A program made the translations under genes and the position numbers. From Pycnococcus provasolii (Eukaryota; Chlorophyta; Pseudoscourfieldiophyceae; Pseudoscourfieldiales; Pycnococcaceae): a DNA stretch of 64,000 bases. The stretch spans positions 372,001-436,000 of the forward strand of contig OW568894.1 in the NCBI GenBank assembly GCA_938743325.2, in the 5' to 3' direction. The notes under the pieces are model-generated. The model ran no database searches. It saw nothing but the letters and a program-made list of their open reading frames with translations, and was not told the origin of the DNA. Shown piece by piece: positions 1-10,400 of this stretch; within the stretch, counting starts at the first letter, position 1, and each line of letters opens with the position of its first letter.

Positions 1-1884
1 GTCATCTTCGCCGCGTTCTGCGCTCTCGCTCGAGTCGCTATGGTGATGCGTTAAGTTGTGAGAGTGCTTGTGATGGTGTGATGCTGCACTCTCGGCAAAG
101 TCTTTCGCGCGCTGTGCGGCACCGCTCGCACGCTTAAGATCCTCGGTTGCATCCTTCACCCAGGTCGACCCACCCACTCGAACAAAGTTTTCCTGAGCAA
201 TGTCAAGACTTTCCATTGCATTCGAGACTTCGGCAATGCTCGCGTTCGCCTCAGCCTGCACCTTGTGAAAGTTGGCAACCGTCCTCGCCACTGCCACAGT
301 TTTGTGCTCGTCGAGCATGTCCTGCACCGTGCTCCACGTTGACACCGTGGCAAATATGCAACCTCCAACAATCAGAAAACGACTGACATTCGAGTTGCGT
401 CGCTGATTTTTTGTCGAGCAGAGACTGGCAAAGAAGCGGATGACCGCGCTCATGAGTACAGAGTCTGCCATGCCAAGCTCGGCAGCAGCCCGCTTCGCGG
501 AGTTGCTAACGAAGATCGAAGTATCAGCCGCGGCTTCCACCTCGTCAGCCACAAGTTCTTCGGAACTTCCATGTAACTTGCTCACAGTCGCCTTGCCGCC
601 GGACGAACGCTCGCGCGTCTTGAGAAAAATCATCCCAGGCAAGATGTAGCTCATGATCATGGACGCGGTGGCACCCGTGAGTCCAAATGCCGTTTTGACG
701 TTAGGCACGTAGATTGCGAGCAGCAGCGCCATGAGAAAGGGCGCGATGGTCATCACATAGTGCATGTTTGCCTTGAAATTTGAGCTCTTGGTGTCACTCG
801 CGCTCAGCGCGAGGGAGTTTTCAAAGTTGGAGATGAGGAAACTTGTGAGAGGCTGCACGACCATCGGCACGGTGCCAATGATGGTCACGCCGAAGCCGAG
901 CCTGACGACGCGGCTGAGCACCGGTCCGAGAAATGCGCCGTCGAAGTTGCGCAGCACGTTTCCCGCGGTTCGGTCTCGAAACGCAAGGTAGCCGCAGCTT
1001 CCCACAAGGATGTAAATGAAGGTGACGACGCACATGGCGCGCACGGACACACGCTGCTTGACTTCCACGGAGGAGGAGACGAGCGTTCCCATGACCACGA
1101 ACAGGGCTGTGTGCGCGGTGAGCGCGAAGCACACGATGGGCAAGCTTGAGAAGAGCCCGTCGACGTCGAACAGCACGATATCCCCAACGCCGAGCTTCGG
1201 CATCTTCACGGCCGCCACGTCGATGACGACGGAAACGAAGACGGCGATGATGCCAATGGTGAGCGACGACACATATGCGAGTATGTTGACGTTCCTTGCT
1301 GTGACGAGGCTGACTGGCAGCATGCCGCACATGACAACGCAGCACATGACGAAGGTGCGGCTAGGCTCGGCGCCTGGTGGCAGCACGCTGTTGGCGATGG
1401 GCGATATGACGTCTGCGAGGATGTTGACGTAAGCGACGAGTGCGCCAAGCTGCAGCGTGAACGTGCACAGCTCCACCACGACCTTTGCGCGTGAGCCCAG
1501 CACAGTTTTCGCGAGGTCGTGATATCTCGTCGCCCCTACGGCGTGTGCGTTCTGAAGGAGGTACTGCAGCGAGAGCGTGGAGAGGAAGGACACGGTGAGC
1601 ACGAGCGCGGTTGCGAGTACGATCCCGCACGACGCGTAGCAGGACGGCAGGCTGAGCACTCCCGCACCAATGATTGCGTTCGAGAGGTTCATCGACGCTT
1701 GCTGTTCGGTCGCGCCGCCCCCCGTTGCAAGTTTTTCTCCGCCTTGTGATGATGAGGAGACTTTGGCACTCCCAAGATCCCCACCACCGCTGGATGAAGA
1801 GGCCGCATTTGAGTTTGAGTCAAACTCCAACACACCAGGAGACGCCAACTCGACATCCCTATCGTTATTGGTGTTGTTGTCCAT
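1..1884 (-). CDS. AAAP/SLC38-type amino-acid transporter, C-terminus off window
   Basis: The reading frame is open from an ATG at 1884 to the window edge (628 codons), so the C-terminus is missing. After a Ser/Gly-rich cytosolic leader of about 60 residues comes the family's first-helix signature, NLSNAIIGAGVLSLP at residues 66-80, followed by about ten hydrophobic segments to about residue 440. This is the layout of amino acid/auxin permease (AAAP, SLC38-like) secondary transporters, which move neutral amino acids with H+ or Na+ across the plasma or vacuolar membrane. The family normally ends near 450-500 residues. Here a further hydrophobic segment (near FLIVGGCIFATVSTW) is followed by a helical and then His/Ser-rich tail, which is unusual. 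Substrate and membrane cannot be read from sequence. The family call is firm; the role of the tail is unknown. Confidence 0.85.
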   Translation of the reverse strand, partial: MDNNTNNDRDVELASPGVLEFDSNSNAASSSSGGGDLGSAKVSSSSQGGEKLATGGGATEQQASMNLSNAIIGAGVLSLPSCYASCGIVLATALVLTVSFLSTLSLQYLLQNAHAVGATRYHDLAKTVLGSRAKVVVELCTFTLQLGALVAYVNILADVISPIANSVLPPGAEPSRTFVMCCVVMCGMLPVSLVTARNVNILAYVSSLTIGIIAVFVSVVIDVAAVKMPKLGVGDIVLFDVDGLFSSLPIVCFALTAHTALFVVMGTLVSSSVEVKQRVSVRAMCVVTFIYILVGSCGYLAFRDRTAGNVLRNFDGAFLGPVLSRVVRLGFGVTIIGTVPMVVQPLTSFLISNFENSLALSASDTKSSNFKANMHYVMTIAPFLMALLLAIYVPNVKTAFGLTGATASMIMSYILPGMIFLKTRERSSGGKATVSKLHGSSEELVADEVEAAADTSIFVSNSAKRAAAELGMADSVLMSAVIRFFASLCSTKNQRRNSNVSRFLIVGGCIFATVSTWSTVQDMLDEHKTVAVARTVANFHKVQAEANASIAEVSNAMESLDIAQENFVRVGGSTWVKDATEDLKRASGAAQRAKDFAESAASHHHKHSHNLTHHHSDSSESAERGEDD

Positions 1885-2815
1885 CGAGATCCCTGACTGA
1901 GATGTCTGAGATGTCTGAGATGGATGTCTGGGCAAGATGGGGATGTCGCGAAAACGAAAGCTCGGGAACCTCGGAACGGCTTAAGCGTTCGTCGAGTTTT
2001 TAGATGCGCGTGCAGACGACAAAAGACGTGATGTGATGTGTGGTGGTCCGACGCATAGTTATGCAGAAGGCCTCGTTCGACCACCTTGCACTAAGCTTAC
2101 CAGAGTGGTTTACCCGAGTGGTTATTAACATCTTTACCAGGATGGATTGGTTCGACCATCTATGTACATGGAGATGATCTCTCTCTCCACCTATAATAAG
2201 TTCTCGACCTAATCTCTCGTGTTAAGTGTTAAACCCACCATTGAGGTGGTGAAGATGTTAGTTCCCAGACGTGGTCAAGAAGTTCGTTCACAGACGTGGT
2301 CAGGATGTTAGTTCACGGAGGTGGTCAAGATTGGTCAAGATGTTATTTCACGGAGGTGGTGAAGATGTTCGTTCACAGACGTGGTCAAGATGTTCGTTCC
2401 CAGAGGTGGTCACGAAGTTCATTCCAAGCAGTGTGTCCTTCTCTTCCAAGGTCTTCCAAGGGTCCAAAGTCCAAACCACCTGCTGAGTGCTGAGATTTCC
2501 AAACCACGATACTCTTAAGGTTAGGGAGTTTTTTATTTCTTGCACGCGCCTTACATCCAGGGTGTGAGCAAGGCTGAAGGAGTTTTCTCAAAAGGCACTA
2601 TAAATGTAGTATAGTATCTGGTTCCGTTTCAAGGAGACCCTTCTCCTTCTCCTTCTCCTTCTCCTTCTCTGGCTCTGGCTCTGATAGTGGTGGGCGTGAA
2701 GATGATGATGTTGGTTCACATCATCTTGTCATACGTAAGATAATGTTGTTTAAACCTCATGTTACACTCTTCTGTCGTTTCGCATCATGGACGAGTCTTT
2801 TGGCGTCATGACGAG
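1885..2815. other. Intergenic region with minisatellite and CT-rich tract
   Basis: No convincing gene is seen between the transporter start and the TAF11 stop. The stretch contains a 25-bp tandem repeat (2246-2430), a CCTTCT microsatellite at about 2637-2670 and otherwise unstructured sequence. The first 150 bases probably hold the transporter promoter and 5' UTR. Confidence 0.6.
2246..2430. repeat. 25-bp minisatellite, seven units
   Basis: Seven consecutive units start with GTGGT and follow the pattern GTGGTCAAGATGTTCGTTCA plus five bases. Six units are 25 bp and one is 35 bp through an internal 10-bp duplication, giving exactly 185 bp. Units differ from each other at one to four positions, so the array is not freshly made. 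The short open frames here are by-products of a period that is not a multiple of three. Confidence 0.85.
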
Positions 2816-3394
2816 TCACCGCATGAGCGGCCTCGGCCTTGTGTGCGTCGGGCTCGTGACGACGGCGCCGCGGCGGAGCAGACGCTGGTAAACATCGCGG
2901 ATTTGCTGCGGAGTGAGCGGCGCGTCACCGCCGGCGATACCGCGCGCCTCCGTGACGAGCTCGCCCACAAGCACCTTCGCGACGCCTCCGACGACGACCA
3001 TGACGTCTTCCGTGACAGGCGCCCCGGCCGTGACCGCGCTGATGAGTCTTTTCATCTGCGACTTGGAAAGTTGCGACCTTCGAAACGTCTCGTATCGCGC
3101 GAGGTCTTCCCCTTCGAGCGTCGCTAAGGTCGCCATGACGCCGTCAACAGCTTCTGCACCACCTGGTTCGACACCCTCCAACGAACCTGCATCACCTGGC
3201 AAGCCGCTCCGTGCTGTAGCAAGTCCCCCCCCCACGTCCCCCACAGCCTCCCCGGCAGCGTTTTTATTCTCCGTTTGTTCCCCAAGCAGCAGCGCGGACG
3301 CCGCCGCCGCCGCGTCGACCGCGACCACGGGCGCGGGTTTGCTGGGTTCCATCTGCGCATCGAGCTCGTCCCACCAGTCGTCGTCGTCCGCCAT
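2816..3394 (-). CDS. TAF11: TFIID subunit TAF11 (TAFII28-like)
   Basis: 192 residues from the ATG at 3394, chosen because MADDDDWWDELDAQ is a plausible acidic N-terminus and the preceding codons lie in a GTGTG-rich leader. The acidic, low-complexity first 95 residues are followed by the TAF11 histone fold at about 98-178. It includes YETFRRSQLSKSQMKRLISA, then a helix with VMVVVGGVAKVLVGELVTEA, then a PLTPQQIRDVYQRL helix. In known TFIID, TAF11 pairs with TAF13 through this fold and contacts TBP/TFIIA, acting in the nucleus at RNA polymerase II promoters. The length is close to the usual 200 residues. It is transcribed away from the tautomerase gene, and the shared interval contains a telomere-like tract. 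Confidence 0.92.
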   Translation of the reverse strand: MADDDDWWDELDAQMEPSKPAPVVAVDAAAAASALLLGEQTENKNAAGEAVGDVGGGLATARSGLPGDAGSLEGVEPGGAEAVDGVMATLATLEGEDLARYETFRRSQLSKSQMKRLISAVTAGAPVTEDVMVVVGGVAKVLVGELVTEARGIAGGDAPLTPQQIRDVYQRLLRRGAVVTSPTHTRPRPLMR

Positions 3395-3500
3395 GGTGTA
3401 CCAGTGTGGTGTGGTGTGCACAGTGTGGTGTGGTGTGGTATGGCAGAAAAGGGAATGATGGGAAGGAGATGCACAAACAAGAAGAAGAAGAAGAGAGGAA

Positions 3501-3577
3501 ACCCGAACCCGAACCCTAACCCTAACCGTAACCCTAATCCTAACCCTAACCCTAACCCTAACTCCTAACCCCGAACC
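3501..3577. promoter_or_regulatory. Interstitial telomere-like CCCTAA tract between divergent genes
   Basis: About a dozen units of the CCCTAA/CCCGAA type in direct succession, some imperfect. It lies 107 bp upstream of the TAF11 start and 160 bp upstream of the tautomerase start, so it may be part of a shared promoter. In plants, short telomere motifs (telo-boxes) are established promoter elements. That role here is inference. Confidence 0.7.
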
Positions 3578-3736
3578 AATCCCTGCGCAAAATCAATCGC
3601 CCTTTTTAAAAACCAAACCCCGAATCATGAGGATCCTCGACCATTTTCCCCGACTACAGTATGTAGGTCCCTTTTGCTTTTGTGGATAAGGACTTCGAAG
3701 ATATTTTTATTTGTGGAAAATAATACAGTACGCGAA

Positions 3737-4240
3737 ATGCCGTTCGTGAACATAGCTTGGTTGCCCAAGTCTGTCCGCGCTGACCCGCAAGTGCGACGGG
3801 CTGTCGCGCGTGCGGTCATTAACGCGCTCGTCGCGTCACCCGCAGAAGTCGACGCGTCGAAAGTTGTCGTACGTCATGTTTACTGTATTTTTTTTTTTGG
3901 ATTTGATTTTATTGATGTTATTGATGTTTTATTGATTTTATTCGTGTTCTTTCTCACGTGTGCATGTGGATTTCTTTCTCATTTTGTGCACGTGGTTTGA
4001 ATAGATACATGTTTGTGGCCCGTGTCGTGTGATGGGATACGGTATCGTGTGATGCCTTCACACGTCAACATTTCTAACAGTCAGCCCATCTCTCTTCACA
4101 CACAATACGCGCGTTCCACGTTCGAATACAATACACTTGCATTCGTATCGTAACAGGTGCGATTCAGCGAGGCGGTTGACGGCTTCCCGCTTCCAGCGGG
4201 GCATACGGACGACTCGACGAAAGATGTCAAGCTCGACTAA
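3737..4240 (+). CDS. 4-oxalocrotonate tautomerase-family protein, two exons
   Basis: Exon 1 is 3737-3868 (44 codons) and exon 2 is 4157-4240 (27 codons plus stop). The intron, 3869-4156 (288 bp, T-rich), begins GTACGT, ends AACAG and is in phase 0. The product is 71 residues, the size of small tautomerase subunits. It starts M-PFVNIAWLPK, so removal of Met would expose the catalytic Pro-1 that defines this superfamily. The helix at residues 15-32 and strand VVVRFSEA at 43-50 fit the beta-alpha-beta fold. These enzymes catalyse keto-enol tautomerisation of 2-oxo acids and act as oligomers. An in-frame ATG at 3674 exists, but starting there would bury the proline. The substrate is unknown. Without splicing the frame runs into intron sequence, which earlier gene callers could miss. 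Confidence 0.7.
3869..4156 (+). other. Spliceosomal intron of the tautomerase gene
   Basis: Donor GTACGT and acceptor TAACAG, with T-rich runs in the first 100 bases and lower GC than the flanking exons. Joining the flanks gives an uninterrupted conserved strand (KVV/VRFSEA). Confidence 0.7.
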
Positions 4241-4488
4241 CATGAGCTATACTTGTGCTAAGTTCGCTCACTCAGTAACGTAAGAGAAGTTGACTTTGTC
4301 CAGCGCCACATATGCCGACGTTGTCTTTTTACGATAGGGAGGTGGCGCATATCCCGCGCGCAAGCAAACTGGTGCACGAGGTTATTATCAAAAGAAGATA
4401 AGCGTAATATTACAGCGCGAATTATTCAAAGAAAATTCGCACGACTCCAACAGCACGATTGCCGTGCAATGAATAAAAAATCGTGTTT

Positions 4489-7400
4489 TTAAGCCTTCAA
4501 GTAGAACACCCACGTCGCCGTCGTTTGCGCCTCACAGCTCACAATCAGCTTCGCGTCGCTCGCCTTGCCTTCCTGAGCGGTGTACTTGACCGCGACATCG
4601 ATCGTCCGTTTTGCAGCCAACGTTTGCGTGCGATCCACCACGAAGCACGGGTTGTCACACACGAACGTGAACACCGCCTCCGCGGGGAAGACGTTCTTGA
4701 ACTTGAACGTGCCAGCACCGCCCTTGATTTCCACCGGCCCTTGAGGTTTCGGTGGAACGCAACGTCCGCTCACGGGGCAAACGAACGTGCCCGCGGTGGG
4801 GTGGCTGACAGTCAGCACGTCGCGGAAGTTCTCGCCGAGACGCGTTGGCTCGAACGCAATCTCCACCTCTTGCTCGACAGCCTGCTCGTAGCGTTGCGCC
4901 ATCGTCGCATCCTCTAGCTGAGCCACCACCGCGGTCACCTCCGCTTCGCTCTCAAAGTCGTTGCCCGTCTCAAACTGGCACGAGTACGTCGCCTTCTCGT
5001 CCAAGAAGTGGTTAAACCTGAAGTAAGACACCGCCCGCTGTCCCAACGGAACGTTGAACGTCAATGCCCTCTCCATACCAGCCATCGTGCCACTCAGCAC
5101 GAGATCCCACTCGAACACGCCAAGCTCGTCGCAGCTCAATGTCAGCTTAGCATCCTCCTTACCGACGACGAGCGGGCGGTACACAAGCTCGACGTCCGAA
5201 GACTCGCCCGCCTTGACAACAACAGAGCCGGCAGCGTCTGCGACGCGTACACGAGCATTGTCGCAGCTCGTCTTGAGCGTGACATCCTTGCTGAGAGGAT
5301 TCGCGACGCGAACCATTCGTGTGATGCGCTGGCGAACGGCACCTTCCAGCTGCACCGTTCCACGAGACGACGGAGGTCCCGCGGTGAATGAAACCTCGTA
5401 CCACATATATTCGCCCGTCTTCTCGTTCAGGAATGTCACGCGAGCAGACATCGTGCCCTCGCGGTGCATGAGCGCGTGCAGGCGATACACACGCTCGGAG
5501 TGCGCGGGCACGTCGAGCGCGGGCGGTCCCGTGAGCGAGAATGCCTCGTCCACCTCGCTCAGCATCTCGATCTTCGCCAAGAAGCGCTGCGCACGCGGCA
5601 GCCAGTTCGCCACGCTCAAAATCTCCGTGTGATCCTCCTTGGCCACGAGCTCTTTCGATACTGAGCCGCTGCTTGGAGGTTCGCCCGCCGTGCCCTGGAG
5701 GCGGTACAAGCGTCCGCTGCCATCCGGCAGCGGGAAAAACACCGACCCTTCGTGCATGCCACCCTCGCGCGTCATCGCCGTGGGTTGGAATGTGAGCTCG
5801 TACGTCGCGGAACCGCCCGCGGCAACCTGCAAGAGCTCGGAACCCTTCCAGAAATCGTTCGTGATCACCGGCTTCAGCTGCCAGGCAGTCTGCGTGTCGT
5901 TCTGCAGCGTGATGGATTTCGTGTCCGTGCCCCGCACGGGCGTCGAGAACGAAACCACCTCTTCGAGAGGCTCCACGGTGGTGCACGAGCCGCTGAGCGT
6001 AACGCGCATTTCCCCGCCACCCTCGACATGGCACGTCACGCGCTCGGCACGCGCGTCGGATCCGGAAATCGATGCGTCGGGGTGGAACACCACGTCGATC
6101 TTCACCTCCTGGCCCGCGCCGAGAAAACCCTCCGCAGGCGTGAGCGAGAAGTGCGGTCCAAGCGCCGCGAGATCCCACGAAAACTTCGCATCCACGTCGC
6201 CCGTGTTCTCGATGGAAAGGCGCTTTGTGAGCTGGCTTCCCAAAACCACGTGACCGAAATTCAACGACTCGGCGTTGAGCTTCAGTTCCGTTCCGATGCA
6301 AGCGCCTCGCACGCTGAACAAAGTCATTTCCACACCCTGCACGGTGACCGGAATCTCCTCGTCGAATGGCCGCATGCGACCCGACGGCCTGTACGTCAGG
6401 TTGATCGTTGTCGTCTCGCGGCCGCGCAGGTAGATGTTTCCATGCGGCACCACGCTGATGCCGTACTGCGCAAGCGTGGGCATGGCCAAGTCGAGGCTGA
6501 GCGTCGCGGGAACGCGCGAGCGGTTCGTGATCTTCACAACCTTGAGGCTGTCGTTGTTCGCGCGCAGGCTTCCAAAGTTCACGTTCTTCGACACGGAGTC
6601 GGCGAGTTCCACCGCGAGCGGGGTTCCTTCGCCCGTGACGGTGACAGGGATCGTGTACAGACCCTGGATCTCGAACGATATTGTCTCGCGATACGACGTT
6701 GCATCCTGCGGCATGAAGCGCACGTTGATGTTCGTCGATTCCCCGGGACCGAGAACTGTCGGTCCGCTGTTCAGCTCCAAGTATGGAGTGTTCAAGAAGC
6801 TGCAGTCGAAGTTGACATCGATCGAGTCTTCGTTCGTGATCGTCAGCGTCGTCTCGTTTGCGCTCATGCCCTTCTGCTGGATGAAGCATGCGCCGAACGC
6901 ATAGCTCGTCCACGAGAAGGCGAGCTTCGGCTTGTGGCCCGCGCCGCTCAGGTTGAGGGTGTACTTGTGGCCGTTCTCGATCTGACAAGTAACGCGGTAA
7001 TTCTCGAGATTCTCCGGCGTGTACGGGTTGTACGACAGCTCGCAGTTCATGCGTTCGCCCGTTCCCACGGTGCCAGTCATGGGCGATACCGAGATGCGAG
7101 GGTTCGGACCACAGTCGAACGCGTACGTGAAGGCGACGTTGCCGCGGTTGATGATCGACATCTTTTTCACCGATCGGTCGCGGACAATCACAGAGCCAAA
7201 GTCCACGTCGTTGGATCCTGGTGCGAGTTCCATAGCATTGCCGTCAGAACCCACAATCTGGATCGTCTCGTGGATCGAGTATCCTTCGCCCTTGACGTTC
7301 AACGTGAGCGGCAAGGGCTTCTTGCGCACGTTGCACACGACATTAAAGTTTATGGGTGCCTCCTGGTTTGGTGCGAACGTCGTGACAATCGGGAAGCGCG

Positions 7401-10400
7401 TGTTGGGCGCCACCGTGCCCGAGCTCGGTTCGAACGCAATTTGAGGCTTTCGTCCCATCATGGCAATGCGCGCATCGGATGCCTCGTACGTCGCTTTGTC
7501 GAAATTGAATGAGAAGGGCGTGGCCTCGTTGTTGCAGATGTAGATCGTCTCGCGACCCCGCGCGCCGAGTAGGACGCGGTCGAACTGGATCGCCGCACGG
7601 TCGAACACCAGACTCGGCTCGTTCACCGTGCCGACGAGAAGGAACGGCACCGTGATGTTCTGCCCGAGAATGGTGAACGTCCAGAAGCTCTCGGCGACAC
7701 CATCCGGCTCGTTGCCCGTGGGGAAGAAGCTGAAGCTCATCTCGTACTTGCGACCGCCCTCGATGCGACCCTGGCGATTGTTGCAAGTGAACGCGGAGCT
7801 GCCCTCCGCACTCTCGTTCATCGGCGTCCACAAAAAGTCGAACGCGATAGACGTGGGATTCAGGGCGAGGAAGCGAACCACGTTGCGCACCTTCGTTCCA
7901 AGGCTGTCGAACTCGATCACTCGCGTCTCCGGCGCAAGCGTGCCAACAACACCCTCCGGGCCAGGAAGCGCAGGGTTGCGCCGGCCCGTGGCTATGTAGT
8001 CAGACTCCTGCAGCTCGAAGTGGCACCACGGACGCGTTGCGCGGCCTGACAGCTGGATCGACAAAGGCTGGAAGCTGCCATCCAAATCTGGAATGTCGAT
8101 GTGGAGCGTACGATCGCACGATTCCACCTCAGTGGGGGCGAAGCGAAGCGATAGCACCGCCGTCTCGCCACTCGCCAGCTCTCCCGTCGATGGCGTGATC
8201 ACGTACGGGCCATCGTCGGGCTCGATACGAATGGAGTAGCTCATCTTGCTGCCAGATGTGTTCTTCAGCGGCAGCGAGTGAAGTCGCGTTTGGTACATCA
8301 TCGTCGGTCGGAAGTTGATCGGCGTTTCGGGGCACTCGTAGCGCGCATTGTCCGCAATTGCAAATACCTTGATCGAAATGGTGCGCGAAGCATCCTTCTC
8401 TTCGCCCTCGCCTTCCACCACCTCATACTCGGGCTCGGGCTCCGCTTCTGCCGTTGCCGTTACCGCCTCCGACTCGTCGCCACCAGCGTCCTCCCCGGGT
8501 GTCTCAGCATCACCGCCGTCCTCCGTGCCGGCGTACGTCACGCGCCTTGGGCGGTCGTCCCAGTCAGCCACGGCGTCGGCAATTTCGACCGCAGTGTACT
8601 TGATCTGAGCGAGCTGAATCGCCACCTCAACCCCGTCGTGCGTAACGGCGTCCTCGATCGGCGCAAACACGGCGGTAATCGCCTTCGTGGCACCCGCCTT
8701 GATGTGACCCACTCGCGGCACAAAGGTGACGTCGCCCATTGTGTCCGCACCTCCCTCGGCGGGAAACTCGAAGCGCACTGGTGTGCTGGCGTTGTTGCGC
8801 AGGACGAAGCCAACTTCGCGACGCTTACCCACGGGTCCGTCAGAAAAGTGCAGCTCGTCGTCGTAGCCATCCGGAAGATCTTCGAATGTCACCAGCTCCG
8901 TGTAGCACGTGGCATTCAAAACCAGACGCTGCGTCTCGTAGCGGTTGTACTGAACGAGCATTTTGACGTCCGCCGTGTAGTCGCCGAGTGCCGCGGGTGA
9001 GAACTCCACCGGAACGATATGTGCCCTCTTCGGCTCGAGAGTGATAGGAACGCCATTCTCGCCCAGGCTGAAGTCCTTGTTAGGGCGCATGTTCATTCGG
9101 AATGTCGCGGGAACGATTCCATTATTCTTGAGGTGGATGGATCGAGTAACCTTTTTGCCCTGCAGCAGACGAGGGAAGCTGAGCGCGAGTGCTCCATCTT
9201 CCGTGAACTCCGTCGGCTGCTCGATCGTGATCGTGGGAAGTGTGCCCTCTCCATGAACCTCGCAGGTAAATGACTTGGTGCGCGGATCGGCACCGTTGTC
9301 CACGACGGCCTCGAACAAACCAACATAAGATTGGATCGTTGTGGGCAAGAAGCGAAGCGTGACGTACCTCGTCTCCTGCGGCGGAATCTCCCAGCTCGCT
9401 GGCGTGACGGTGATCGGAAACTCCGCCGGGGGGTCATCCATCTTGGGAGACACTGAGAAGTTCACCGTGCAATTCACCTTCTGCGTATTTGAGATCTTCA
9501 GGTTGGCGACGAGGCCGCCCTGGTCGTCACCCTCACCGGAGTCAGCCTTGTTCGTAACCGCAATCGTGGGCCCAAATGAGAACGCTTTCTCACGCATCGC
9601 GTAGACGCGCTCCATGGGATTAAACGGATCGAGCGCCTGCACGATACGGTGCTCCTCGAAGATAGAATTCACGTCCGTGCAATTGACACCGGGAACGCAT
9701 GAGTCACCCATGATTTCGTAAGGCATTCCACCGGGTGAGTCCGCGGGGTCGCGGTCCGCAACGTTGATCCCAAGAATCTCTGCGTACGAGCGATCGTTCT
9801 CCGCGGCGAAGATCACCTCGAAGGTCTCCGACTCGCCCGGCGCAATGGTTCCCTTGAACGGCTTGACAGTGAACTGCCCCACGACAAGCGCGTTCGGATC
9901 CGCATTCTTGTCCGGCACCTTCTCCTCCTCGCCTTCTTTCTTCTCCTTCGCACCGTAGTCGCTGAGGTCATACTCAAAATCGAACTCGCCCGTGTTCGCA
10001 ATGGTGAATGAGCGTGGTGCGGAGGTGGTATTGTACACGTGAGGACCGAAGACTATTCCGCGTTGCGGGCGCACCGTGTACGTCGCAAACACGGCGCGTA
10101 GATCGATGCGAATCGGTATGCGATCCTCTTTCTTCTGCGTGAGCGGCTCCCAGAGCTCAAGGACGGTGTCGGTGTTGGCTGCAAGAGAAACGGTTCGCTT
10201 CAGCGTGTGCTCCTTGTTGAAGTGCACAGTGATCGTTTCGCTGACACCCGGCTCGATTGACCCTTCGATAGGAGATATTGTGAACAGCTCCTTCGCCACG
10301 TGTGTCTTTTGGTGAAACTTGTAGTCGATCGTGTACTTGCCAGTGTTTGTCACGACCAACTCGCGCGCCTCGTCGTTGACCGCCTTAACGACGCCGAAAT

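Noticed and set aside
3501-3577. Chromosome end or telomere
   Set aside because: Unique genes lie on both sides and similar tracts recur internally, so it is interstitial.
5159-7512. Long open frames of 609 and 586 codons on both strands inside HYDIN
   Set aside because: They are Arg/His-rich shadow frames created by the third-position GC bias of HYDIN and show no domain pattern.
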